A DNA stretch of 34,552 nt, taken from the NCBI GenBank assembly GCA_027459665.1, contig DAIDHN010000043.1, forward strand, positions 1-34,552, read 5' to 3'. The DNA is from Chthonomonadaceae bacterium. Lineage in GTDB: Bacteria > Armatimonadota > Chthonomonadetes > Chthonomonadales > Chthonomonadaceae. The position numbers and the translations under genes were made by a program. Positions 24,299 to 32,036 of this stretch are shown here, in pieces. The notes beneath the pieces are model-generated. The model had not been told where the DNA came from. It saw nothing but the letters and a program-made list of their open reading frames with translations, and ran no database searches. Within the stretch, counting starts at the first letter, position 1. Each line of letters starts with the position of its first letter.

Positions 24299-26497
24299 TC
24301 AAAACGGCAGGCGCACACGCTGCAGGCGAAGTGAATTGGAAACTACCGTAACACTGCTCATGGCCATTGCAAAGGCCGCGAGCATGGGGTTCAGTTTCCC
24401 CATGGCTGCCAGTGGAATGCCAGTGGCATTGAATGCAAAAGCCCAGAAAAGATTCTGGCGTATAATACGCATTGTGGCACGTGACAAAGACAGGGCATTC
24501 ACTACTCCCCGTAAATCTGTTCCTGCCAGTGTAATGCCTGCAACCTCCCGCGCAATATCAGCCCCGCTTCCCATTGCTATTCCCGTGTCTGCTTGTGTGA
24601 GTGCCAGCGCATCATTCACTCCATCTCCAACCATACCCACAACATAGCCTTTGCTCTGCCAATTGCGCACAGCAGATGCTTTGCCTTCAGGCTTTACACC
24701 AGCGGCAATTTCTACTATGCCTGCCTTTTCAGCTATAAAGCGGGCTGCTTTTTCGCTGTCACCGGTCAGCATGGCAATTTTCAAACCTATGTTCCGCAAA
24801 GCAGCAACTGCCTCAGCACTGGTCTCCCTAATCGTATCGGCAACGGCAATTATTCCCGCAGTCTGGCCGTCAATGCTCACCAGCATGGCAGTCTTGCCAA
24901 CGCTTTCCAGAGCCTCCATCTGTCGCAGCATGCTTGGCTCTATGACTGCACCGGCAGCTTTAAGCATATCTGCATTGCCAACCAGCACGCGCCTGTCCTT
25001 GACCAAAGCGCTCACTCCGGCTCCCGGATGATTGGCAAACTCCTCCGCCTCAGGCAGAGGAGTGGTTTGCAGGGCGTGTTCAACAATCGCTCGACCCAGG
25101 GGATGCTCAGAGCCGCGCTCGGCAGCTGCGCCATACACAAGCAGTTCATCTTTATTCCAGTCTGAGGCAGTAAACATGTCTGTCACAACCGGCCTGCCTT
25201 CGGTAATTGTGCCAGTCTTGTCTAATGCCAGCAGTGTAATCTTCTGCGCCTGCTCAAGTGCTTCACCATTCCGTATAAGTATTCCCGAACCCGCCCCGCG
25301 CCCCGTACCAACCATTATCGCGGTAGGGGTCGCCAGCCCCAATGCACAGGGGCAGGCAATCACCAGCACTGCAATGGCTGGCAGCATCGCCTCTATGGCG
25401 CCTTCACGCAGTAGTATGAAACGTATCGCAAAGGTCAGAAGAGCTGTAATCAGTACAGCAGGTACAAATACTTCAGATACCTTGTCTGCCAGCCGCTGTA
25501 TAGGAGCCTTGCCAGACTGTGCTTCTTCTACCTGAGCAATCATTCTGGCAAGCACCGTCGCTTTGCCCGTTGCTGTTGCCCTGTACAACACAGACCCCGA
25601 TTTGTTCAGAGTTCCACTGGTCAGCGTATCTCCTGCCGTCTTCTCTACAGGCACGCTTTCACCCGTCAGCATCGCCTCATCCACTGCACATGTTCCAGAA
25701 AGCACTATGCCGTCTACGCCAATACGCTCCCCCGGCCGCACGCGCAGGCTGTCGCCGGGCTTGATGCTTTTCAATGCAGCTTCATGCTCACCGTCATTGT
25801 CTACTCTTGTTACTACAGGCGGTGCTAAAGCTGCCAGAGAATGAATGGTATCTGCTGCACGCTGTTTCGCACGTCCCTCCAACAGTCTACCAAGCAAAAT
25901 CAGGGTTATAATCACGCCGGCAGTTTCGAAGTACAGCTGGCTTCTGCTGCCAAACACAAGCTCATACATGCTGAAAAACCACGCTGCTCCGCTTCCCAGC
26001 ATAATAAGGGTATCCATGGTGGCAGTGCGGGCCACAGCAAATGCTCTCCAGCCCGACCGGTAAATACCATCTCCAAAGCCAAACACAACCACTGCACTCA
26101 AAAGAGCATTCACCCAGTCAAATACCTCAGGGTGGTTTCGCCAAAACATTGCAAACACGGCGAGCGGTACAGAAAAGACCAGGGCGCCAATAAACCTGAC
26201 TAGCTGAGCATGAGTATTGGCAGCCTTTTTATGCTCTTCTGCTTCTTCATCTTCACTCTCTATCACGCTATATCCCGCACGAATCACCGCTTCTGCTACC
26301 TGAGGATAACTTGCCAGCATCGGGTCATACTTTACGTGGGCATGATTGGTCGCCAGGTTAACCGCAGCCTCCTGAACCCCAGCCACCTTTCTCAAGCTGC
26401 GCTCTACACGCGCTACACAGGATGCACAGTGCATACCTGCAATCTCCAAATCAATTTCCGATGCTTTTATATTTTTTTCACGTACCTGCGTTTCCAT
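24299..26497 (-). CDS. copA: Cu(I)-exporting P1B-1-type ATPase
   Basis: This 732-aa pump moves Cu(I) (possibly Ag(I)) out of the cytoplasm. A single N-terminal heavy-metal-associated domain carries GMHCASC with C24 and C27. The membrane part contains the transport-site CPC (382-384). The actuator TGES, phosphorylation motif DKTGT (D426), SEHPLG nucleotide-binding motif, GDGVND hinge and the final MAMSSVTVVSNS helix (the MSS of Cu(I) pumps) are all present. Size is standard. It follows copZ by 25 bp in csoR-copZ-copA and is presumably induced by copper through the palindrome upstream of csoR. No terminator is seen in the 2 bp before the convergent gene. Confidence 0.95.
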   Translation of the reverse strand: METQVREKNIKASEIDLEIAGMHCASCVARVERSLRKVAGVQEAAVNLATNHAHVKYDPMLASYPQVAEAVIRAGYSVIESEDEEAEEHKKAANTHAQLVRFIGALVFSVPLAVFAMFWRNHPEVFDWVNALLSAVVVFGFGDGIYRSGWRAFAVARTATMDTLIMLGSGAAWFFSMYELVFGSRSQLYFETAGVIITLILLGRLLEGRAKQRAADTIHSLAALAPPVVTRVDNDGEHEAALKSIKPGDSLRVRPGERIGVDGIVLSGTCAVDEAMLTGESVPVEKTAGDTLTSGTLNKSGSVLYRATATGKATVLARMIAQVEEAQSGKAPIQRLADKVSEVFVPAVLITALLTFAIRFILLREGAIEAMLPAIAVLVIACPCALGLATPTAIMVGTGRGAGSGILIRNGEALEQAQKITLLALDKTGTITEGRPVVTDMFTASDWNKDELLVYGAAAERGSEHPLGRAIVEHALQTTPLPEAEEFANHPGAGVSALVKDRRVLVGNADMLKAAGAVIEPSMLRQMEALESVGKTAMLVSIDGQTAGIIAVADTIRETSAEAVAALRNIGLKIAMLTGDSEKAARFIAEKAGIVEIAAGVKPEGKASAVRNWQSKGYVVGMVGDGVNDALALTQADTGIAMGSGADIAREVAGITLAGTDLRGVVNALSLSRATMRIIRQNLFWAFAFNATGIPLAAMGKLNPMLAAFAMAMSSVTVVSNSLRLQRVRLPF

Positions 26498-26522
26498 GCT
26501 GCACCACCCTGCTTCCCCTTAG

Positions 26523-26735
26523 CTAAAGTACTGAGGCAGTATATCCCTCTTCAACAACCGCCTCAATCAATGCCTCTGCAGAAACGTCCTCATGATCCAG
26601 TTCTACTATAGCCGTTCCCTCTTCCAGTTTAACCTGCGCATTTGCAACGCCGGCTACTCCCAGCAGGGCGCGTGTAACATGCCCCTTGCAGGCATCGCAC
26701 ATCATTCCGCCAATGTTCAATCGTACAGTCTTCAT
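26523..26735 (-). CDS. copZ: Copper chaperone
   Basis: This 70-aa single heavy-metal-associated domain has the betabetaalpha pattern beginning MKTVRLNIGG, then the Cu(I)-binding GMMCDAC with C13 and C16. It would carry Cu(I) to CopA or to CsoR in the cytoplasm. An upstream in-frame ATG at 26747 adds MENK, but the ATG at 26735 is favoured because GGAG, which overlaps that first ATG, lies 6 nt before it. It sits between csoR and copA, all on the minus strand and closely spaced. Confidence 0.92.
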   Translation of the reverse strand: MKTVRLNIGGMMCDACKGHVTRALLGVAGVANAQVKLEEGTAIVELDHEDVSAEALIEAVVEEGYTASVL

Positions 26736-26749
26736 TTTGTTCTCCATTG

Positions 26750-27043
26750 CTAGCCTAAAAAGTTTTTCAGCACCTTTCGCACTTCTGCATACAGTTCTTC
26801 CTCACTCTTGCACTGGGTCTCGATATGAGCTGATGGTGAATGATGCCCAGCCACACAGCCCTGCAAATGACTGGTGAGCAATTCTATGCCAACCGAGTCG
26901 AGGGCAGAACGTACCGCAGCAATCTGTATGAGAATATCTACACAATATCTGTTCTCATCAACCATTCTTTCCAGGCCTGTGACCTGCCCTGATATGCGCC
27001 TCAAACGCTTTTTGAGCATCAGCTTCGTATCAGAAATCATCAT
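26750..27043 (-). CDS. csoR: Copper-sensing transcriptional repressor CsoR
   Basis: This 97-aa all-helical repressor of the CsoR/RcnR family has KKRLRRISGQVTGLERMV at its N-terminus and the Cu(I) ligand set C34 (in YCVDILIQI), H59 and C63 (in SHLQGCV). That Cys-His-Cys pattern is diagnostic for the copper sensors rather than nickel or formaldehyde ones. The frame runs on to 27100, but that extension would read through the operator. ATG 27043 has GGAGG 5 nt upstream. A second ATG follows immediately. CsoR should bind 27060-27092, repress its own operon and release on Cu(I) binding. Confidence 0.94.
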   Translation of the reverse strand: MMISDTKLMLKKRLRRISGQVTGLERMVDENRYCVDILIQIAAVRSALDSVGIELLTSHLQGCVAGHHSPSAHIETQCKSEEELYAEVRKVLKNFLG

Positions 27044-27059
27044 GCTATCCTCCAGTCTC

Positions 27060-27092
27060 AACTTTATATACCCCCACAGGGTATATAAAGTT
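27060..27092. promoter_or_regulatory. CsoR operator, perfect 14-bp palindrome
   Basis: AACTTTATATACCC (27060-27073) and GGGTATATAAAGTT (27079-27092) are perfect inverted repeats around CCACA. The core TATACCC-N5-GGGTATA has the C-tract/G-tract layout of CsoR-family operators. It lies 17 bp upstream of the csoR ATG. A TTGACA (27100-27095, minus strand) abuts it, so bound CsoR would block csoR-copZ-copA transcription; the exact -10 is unclear. It is only 24 bp from the -35 of the divergent NlpC/P60 gene. Confidence 0.88.
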
Positions 27093-27116
27093 CCTGTCAA
27101 ATTGTGTTATAAATGG

Positions 27117-27145
27117 TTGACTTTCCTGTCGAAACCTGTTAAGAT
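27117..27145 (+). promoter_or_regulatory. Promoter of the NlpC/P60 gene
   Basis: TTGACT (27117-27122) and TAAGAT (27140-27145) are spaced 17 bp, predicting a start near 27152 and a leader of about 130 nt. I looked for a c-di-AMP (ydaO) riboswitch in this leader, since that class often precedes cell-wall hydrolases, and did not see one. Confidence 0.6.
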
Positions 27146-27281
27146 TATTCGTCTATTAAAAAATCTGGATGCAGCATTCAGCAGAGGCAGTTCACTTCTC
27201 TATTTTCCCGTAACAGAAGCATGCAGTCTCTCACACAACCTCTCCCTGCACAGATTGATCAATAAATAGAGGAGAACTATT

Positions 27282-28337
27282 TTGTCACGCTCCCCAAAAA
27301 CTCTGGCCCGCCTGTCGCTGCTCGCCACCTCCACTCTCATGGCATCTTCTTCATCTGCTTCCCATGCCAGTGTTCACCATCTTCGCACACACGAAACTCT
27401 ATGGAATTTCGCAAGAAGATACCACACCACAGTGCGCGCACTTGAGAGAGTGAATCACATTCACAACCCCACCCAGCTGCCCAGCCACATGCTGCTTCGT
27501 CTGCCTCCTCCAGAAAAGCATGTGTGGCTGAGGGGAAATGAAAGGGTTGCAGCGAAGGTGACCCGCAACAGGGTTGCCGTACGTATGGGGCCGGGAGAAT
27601 CTTACCACCGGGAAACACTGATAGACGCAGGGGATGAGCTGCACATTGTACGCAGAAGAGATGGCTGGTCGGAAATTCACCTTGCTGACGGCAAACTAGG
27701 CTGGATTCGTGATGATATGCTCCATGCCTCAGCCGCATCGCTGCGCAGGGCAAAAGAAGCCAGCAGCCACCGCAAGGTGCGTATTGCATCGTCACGCACC
27801 AGCCGGGAAAGTCTTGCACATCACAGGCGCCTCTATCTGGAGCATTTGCACAGACTGCATCTGAAGGAAGAGCATCTACATAAGCTTCACCTTTTGCGCC
27901 TCGCTCAAAAAGAACACCACTGGCATGGAAGAACGCACCTTGCCTATGCCAAACACACTGCCTACCATAGAGGTCTTATTCGTACCGCCCTCGCCTACCG
28001 CGGCATCCCCTATGTATTTGGAGGCTCTTCCCCCCGTGGCTTCGATTGTTCAGGGTTTACACGATATATCTATCGTAAAAAAGGCATCTATCTCCCTCAC
28101 AATGCCGATGCCCAGTTTCATATGGGTACACCGGTAAGTAAATCGCATCTAAGACCGGGAGACCTGGTATTTTTTCATACGGTAGCACCAGGCATATCGC
28201 ATGTAGGTATGTACATAGGCAATGACAAATTCATTCACGCCTCCAGCCCAAACTTGGGTGGCGTAAGAGTAGACAGTCTGAGTGAAGCATACTATGAACG
28301 TGCATACAGAGGAGCAAGAAGGTATACACGCAAATAG
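27282..28337 (+). CDS. Secreted NlpC/P60 peptidoglycan hydrolase with LysM and SH3 domains
   Basis: This 351-aa exported protein probably cleaves peptide stems of peptidoglycan. After a signal peptide (about 1-29, ending in SSSASHA) come a LysM-like domain (30-75; HETLWNFARRYHTTVRAL) and a bacterial SH3 domain (85-150; RMGPGES ... DGWSEIHLADGKLGWI). Next is an unusual histidine-rich helical linker (about 150-230), then the NlpC/P60 domain with catalytic C256 (FDCSGF), H307 (SHVGMY) and H319 (IHASS). The start is TTG 27282 with AGAGGAGA just upstream. It is transcribed divergently from the copper operon, and its promoter lies close to the CsoR operator. The histidine-rich linker next to copper genes is intriguing but could be coincidence. 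Confidence 0.9.
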   Translation: MSRSPKTLARLSLLATSTLMASSSSASHASVHHLRTHETLWNFARRYHTTVRALERVNHIHNPTQLPSHMLLRLPPPEKHVWLRGNERVAAKVTRNRVAVRMGPGESYHRETLIDAGDELHIVRRRDGWSEIHLADGKLGWIRDDMLHASAASLRRAKEASSHRKVRIASSRTSRESLAHHRRLYLEHLHRLHLKEEHLHKLHLLRLAQKEHHWHGRTHLAYAKHTAYHRGLIRTALAYRGIPYVFGGSSPRGFDCSGFTRYIYRKKGIYLPHNADAQFHMGTPVSKSHLRPGDLVFFHTVAPGISHVGMYIGNDKFIHASSPNLGGVRVDSLSEAYYERAYRGARRYTRK

Positions 28338-28360
28338 TGCGTACGAAAAGTATGTTTCTT

Positions 28361-28390
28361 TTGTCAAAATATTCACTCTAACTGTGTAGT
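28361..28390 (+). promoter_or_regulatory. Weak candidate promoter for the cytochrome-Gfo operon
   Basis: TTGTCA (28361-28366) and TGTAGT (28385-28390) are spaced 18 bp, about 65 bp before the TTG start at 28455. The -10 is poor. It is the best candidate in the gap between the NlpC/P60 gene and the cytochrome gene. Confidence 0.25.
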
Positions 28391-28454
28391 TATCTCTGCA
28401 TGCTCTATGTCATCGCAAATGCATGCGCTTACACGGTCTCAACAGGAGTCACAC

Positions 28455-29306
28455 TTGAAAAAATTGTTTTATCTGCTTTTGCTCCCTATTCTCACTCTTC
28501 TTCCATTGCAGGCTATGGCAAAACCCAGTTTCCCTCCAATAGTAAGAATGGCATATCAGGTAAAATCAAACGGTAAAATAGATGCCGAACTCAACAACTG
28601 TCTGCTTTGCCACCTGGGCGGTCCGCCCACGCTCAACCCTTACGGCAAACTGGTGAGAGGTGCACTGCAAACTGCTGGGGCTTCCAAAATTACACCGGCA
28701 ATACTACACTCGCTTGATAACATAAAACTCGACAGTGCCGGCTTTACGGTTGCAGATGCATTTGCAGAAGACGTGCCCCCAGGTGACGGCCATTTCCCGC
28801 CGCCTCCCGCACATCCGGCACAAACCGCTTCCAATGCTTCAGCAGGCGCTGCCGCTGCAACTCAAAACGGAGGCATTGCAGCAGCAATTCTCAAACTCCT
28901 TTTTCCTAAGCATGCACAGCATCCGGTTCTGGTGCATTTTCCTATTGCACTATTCATCTTCGGTCTCTTTTTAGACCTGTTTGGGGTATACGGTAAACAC
29001 GATAACCTTATTCAGGCTGGCTACTACTGTTTGCTGGGGGCAGCAGTAACCGCAGTGCCTTCTTATATCACTGGATTGCTGGCGTACCACTACGCCTTTG
29101 GAGGCAAAACCATTATTCCTTTGAGTGGAATGGCCCTCTATCACTTTCTTTTTGCTACCACAACAACCATCTTTATGATCGCACTTGCAGTTCGAAGAAG
29201 AAAAAATGCCGATGTTACCAGCGGCTACATCGCCGCGGCACTGCTCACGGCCCTGCTGCTGGCAGTTACAGGGCATCTTGGCGGCAATCTAAGCGGTGTG
29301 AATTAG
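28455..29306 (+). CDS. Exported monoheme cytochrome c fused to a DUF2231 membrane domain
   Basis: This 283-aa protein has a signal peptide (MKKLFYLLLLPILTLLPLQ, cleavage near AMA-K). A short periplasmic region with one heme-c site CLLCH (49-53) follows, then a Pro/Ala-rich linker (about 110-145). The C-terminal part has about four helices opening HPVLVHFPIALFIFGLFLDL, the hallmark of DUF2231. It probably passes electrons between periplasmic partners and the membrane. The start is TTG 28455, because CAGGAG lies 6 nt upstream and the signal peptide begins there; an ATG at 28407 would add 16 hydrophilic residues. It is 15 bp ahead of a TAT-exported Gfo/Idh gene, suggesting it accepts electrons from that oxidoreductase or its partner. 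Confidence 0.85.
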   Translation: MKKLFYLLLLPILTLLPLQAMAKPSFPPIVRMAYQVKSNGKIDAELNNCLLCHLGGPPTLNPYGKLVRGALQTAGASKITPAILHSLDNIKLDSAGFTVADAFAEDVPPGDGHFPPPPAHPAQTASNASAGAAAATQNGGIAAAILKLLFPKHAQHPVLVHFPIALFIFGLFLDLFGVYGKHDNLIQAGYYCLLGAAVTAVPSYITGLLAYHYAFGGKTIIPLSGMALYHFLFATTTTIFMIALAVRRRKNADVTSGYIAAALLTALLLAVTGHLGGNLSGVN

Positions 29307-29321
29307 GCACAGGAGTCAATT

Positions 29322-30587
29322 ATGGACCGTAGAGATTTTTTCAAGGATGCTGCAGCGGCTGGCGTTATGCTCAGTGCGGTAGCCCCTGGCATCACCGAAA
29401 TTCTGTATCCCGAACCAGTCATCGCACAAACACAGGCGGCTGCGCCTGTTTCATGTGCGGTTATTGGCCTGGGAGACCGTGGGCTTCAGATGCTTCGTGA
29501 ACTGGCCTCTATGACAGAACTAAACCTGGCTGTCATCTGCGATTCGTATGAGCCTTTCATCAAAAGAGCATTGGAACATGCCCCCAAAGCATCAACCACT
29601 ACAGACTACAAACAAATTCTCGACAACAAATCCATACAAGCCGTCATTATCGCAACGCCATCCAATCTGCACAAGCAAATTGTGCTTGACTCGCTTCAGG
29701 CAGGGAAACACGTGTACTGCGAGGCGCCTATTGCCCATACCATAGATGATGCGCACATAATTGCAGCAGCAGGAAAACAGGCATCTCCCAAACTCATCTT
29801 TCAGGCAGGGCTGCAAAGGCGCGTAAACCCGCAGTACCTGCATGTTCACAAGCTGCTCACTACCGGTGCATTGGGAGATGCCGCATACTGCCGGGCGCAG
29901 TGGCACAACAAAACAAGCTGGAGACGCTCATCACCCAATCACGACCAGGAAATCATGCTCAACTGGAGGCTCTCCAAACTCACCTCCCCAGGGCTTGTGG
30001 GGGAAATGGGAATACACAGCATAGACCTCATGAACTGGTACCTCAACGCGCTTCCCAGTGCGGTGACTGGCTTCGGCAGCATTATTCACTGGAATGATGG
30101 CAGAGATGTGCCAGACACAATGCAATGTATGATCGAATATCCAAACGGGGTGCGCTTTGGATACGATGCCACCCTGGTCAACTCTTTTGACGATGCATAC
30201 GACGTGATGCATGGATCAGATTCTGCCTTCTTTATGCGAGGTGAAAAAGCGTGGATGATCAATGAGGCAGATGCACAACTGGCCGGCTGGATTGTATATG
30301 CCCGAAAAGAACCTGTGAACGACTCGGTGGGTGTGGTGCTGGTGGCAGATGCAAGCAAATTACTGGCACTGGGGAAAATACCTGGTAAGGATGGAGCCGC
30401 TGCCCCCGCAAAAACCATGCTGCATTACGCTCTCAAGGAATTTGCAACTGCTGTACAAACCGGCAAACAGCCTTCCGCTGGGCCGGAAGAAGGCTACAAG
30501 GCCACAGTTGTCGCACTGCTGGCAAATCAGGCAGTTAACACCAATTCACGTGTAGAAATCAGGCAGGAAATGCTTTCGCTCGCATAG
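29322..30587 (+). CDS. TAT-exported Gfo/Idh/MocA oxidoreductase, EKP-to-EAP variant
   Basis: This 421-aa protein opens with a twin-arginine signal (MDRRDFFKDAAAAGVML). It then has a Rossmann NAD(P)-binding strand (SCAVIGLGDRGLQML, 44-58) and the C-terminal Gfo/Idh alpha/beta domain with GEMGIHSIDLMNWYL. The usual catalytic EKP motif is instead CEAP (133-136), so the active-site lysine is Ala135. That implies a changed mechanism, a different base or loss of dehydrogenase activity. It lies between the cytochrome c gene (15 bp) and a second Gfo/Idh with an intact EKP (37 bp), so the two may work as a pair in the periplasm on a sugar or cyclitol. The start is fixed by AGGAGTCAATT before the ATG. 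Confidence 0.88.
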   Translation: MDRRDFFKDAAAAGVMLSAVAPGITEILYPEPVIAQTQAAAPVSCAVIGLGDRGLQMLRELASMTELNLAVICDSYEPFIKRALEHAPKASTTTDYKQILDNKSIQAVIIATPSNLHKQIVLDSLQAGKHVYCEAPIAHTIDDAHIIAAAGKQASPKLIFQAGLQRRVNPQYLHVHKLLTTGALGDAAYCRAQWHNKTSWRRSSPNHDQEIMLNWRLSKLTSPGLVGEMGIHSIDLMNWYLNALPSAVTGFGSIIHWNDGRDVPDTMQCMIEYPNGVRFGYDATLVNSFDDAYDVMHGSDSAFFMRGEKAWMINEADAQLAGWIVYARKEPVNDSVGVVLVADASKLLALGKIPGKDGAAAPAKTMLHYALKEFATAVQTGKQPSAGPEEGYKATVVALLANQAVNTNSRVEIRQEMLSLA

Positions 30588-30624
30588 AAAGTACTGCCCT
30601 AGAGTACAAAGCAAAGGAGCCGTC

Positions 30625-31962
30625 ATGACACAAACTACTGCAAGCTCTGAACAACCTGAAGTTCAGGAAACAACCAGACGCGACTTTCTCAAAACAGTTG
30701 GCACGGCAGCTGTAGGGGCTGCAGCACTTACTAGCGCAGCAACATCGTTTGCATCGCCCTATATGCCCACTACCGCTCATGCAATGGCAAGGGTAATCGG
30801 CGCCAACGACCGAATTCATGTAGGTCATATCGGCCCGCACTGGGGCGGTCAGGGCGGTGTGCATACTCGCTTCATTCTTCAGCATAAACAAGACTGGAAC
30901 ATTGAGTATGCCGCCATTGCAGACATCTACACCTACCACCTGGAACATGCCAGACAGCACATCGGGCTGCCAGAAAACCGAGCATTTCTGGATTATCGTG
31001 AAATGCTGGAAAAAGTACCTGAAATCGATGTGGTATGGGTTACTACGCCGGAACACTGGCACTTCGCTCATGCCACTGCGGCTATGGAAGCAGGAAAACA
31101 TGTATACTGCGAAAAACCGCTTTGCAAATCAGTAGAAGAAGCGCTGAAAATGCGGGAAACAGCGCTGCGTACCAAAGTGGTCTTCCAAATGGGCGCACAG
31201 GGCACTACCGACCCCACCTACCATTACATCGCCAAAGAACTTGCCAGTGGAAAATATGGCCCCATTGTATGGGCGCAGGGCTCTTACTGCCGCAACTCTA
31301 CAGATGGTGAATGGAACTACTACGGTCTGGACCCGCAGGCAACTGCAGAAAATACACACTGGAAAGTGTTTGAAGAGCCATGTCATCACAAGCATGAATT
31401 CGACAAACAGCGCTTCTTCAGATGGAGAAAATTCTGGTCTTATTCAAATGGCATACAAGGTGATCTCTTCCCACACGTCATAGCACCCATTCTGCTGGCA
31501 ATGAATGTGAATGAGTTCCCGCGGCGTGTGGTTTCCACAGGAGACCTGCTGATTCAAAAAGACCGTGAAGTGCCGGATACTGTCCACCAGATTATAGAAT
31601 TTCCATCAGGATTTACCTTCATGCTGGCAGGCTGCACTACAAACGAAACGGGCCTTACGCCAACCATACGCACACATTTGGCAACAATACAGTTTGCCAT
31701 GTTCGGCGGCGGACAGGTACACATTACACCGCAGTCTATCACCGACCAAATTCAGGAATCGAATCTGCATGTGCCAAACGCTGGTGAGCAAATCGACCAC
31801 CATGAAAAAAACTTCCTGGATGCTGTGAGAGACCCATCAAAAAAGACAAACTGCCCCATCGAACTTGCAGCAATCACACAAGTCTGCATCTCTCTGGGAG
31901 CAAGAGCGTACCGCGAAAACCGCGAAATGCTCTTCGACCCGGAAAAGCTTCGTGTGATCTAG
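30625..31962 (+). CDS. TAT-exported Gfo/Idh/MocA oxidoreductase with intact EKP
   Basis: This 445-aa protein has a twin-arginine motif (TTRRDFLKTVG, R18-R19) and an Ala-rich hydrophobic region. The nucleotide-binding start is VGHIGPHWGGQGG (near 66-78) and the catalytic lysine K164 lies in YCEKPLCKSV. The C-terminal domain has GDLFPHVIAPILLAMN in place of the usual D-x-x-x-H-D helix. Such exported members are thought to bind NAD(P) tightly before export and to oxidise and re-reduce sugars. AAAGGAG lies 5 nt upstream. It is about 25 residues longer than the first copy, mostly through the longer N-terminus. It closes the cytochrome-Gfo-Gfo unit ahead of a strong terminator. Confidence 0.9.
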   Translation: MTQTTASSEQPEVQETTRRDFLKTVGTAAVGAAALTSAATSFASPYMPTTAHAMARVIGANDRIHVGHIGPHWGGQGGVHTRFILQHKQDWNIEYAAIADIYTYHLEHARQHIGLPENRAFLDYREMLEKVPEIDVVWVTTPEHWHFAHATAAMEAGKHVYCEKPLCKSVEEALKMRETALRTKVVFQMGAQGTTDPTYHYIAKELASGKYGPIVWAQGSYCRNSTDGEWNYYGLDPQATAENTHWKVFEEPCHHKHEFDKQRFFRWRKFWSYSNGIQGDLFPHVIAPILLAMNVNEFPRRVVSTGDLLIQKDREVPDTVHQIIEFPSGFTFMLAGCTTNETGLTPTIRTHLATIQFAMFGGGQVHITPQSITDQIQESNLHVPNAGEQIDHHEKNFLDAVRDPSKKTNCPIELAAITQVCISLGARAYRENREMLFDPEKLRVI

Positions 31963-31979
31963 CAAAAACACTCCGCAAC

Positions 31980-32020
31980 ACAGCCTCTCTGCCAAATAGC
32001 AGAGAGGCTGTCTCATTTTT
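31980..32020 (+). terminator. Rho-independent terminator abutting the apbE ribosome site
   Basis: A perfect 13-bp stem (31980-31992 with 31999-32011) on a 6-nt loop is followed by CTCA and five T (32016-32020). It lies 18 bp after the second Gfo/Idh stop. The apbE ribosome site begins at the very next base (32021), so apbE can only be expressed by read-through or from a promoter inside the upstream gene. Confidence 0.87.
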
Positions 32021-32036
32021 GAGGAAGCAGCTGACA

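Noticed and set aside
27146-27281. Possible riboswitch in the NlpC/P60 leader
   Set aside because: I checked for c-di-AMP (ydaO) and other common classes from memory and found no matching conserved core.
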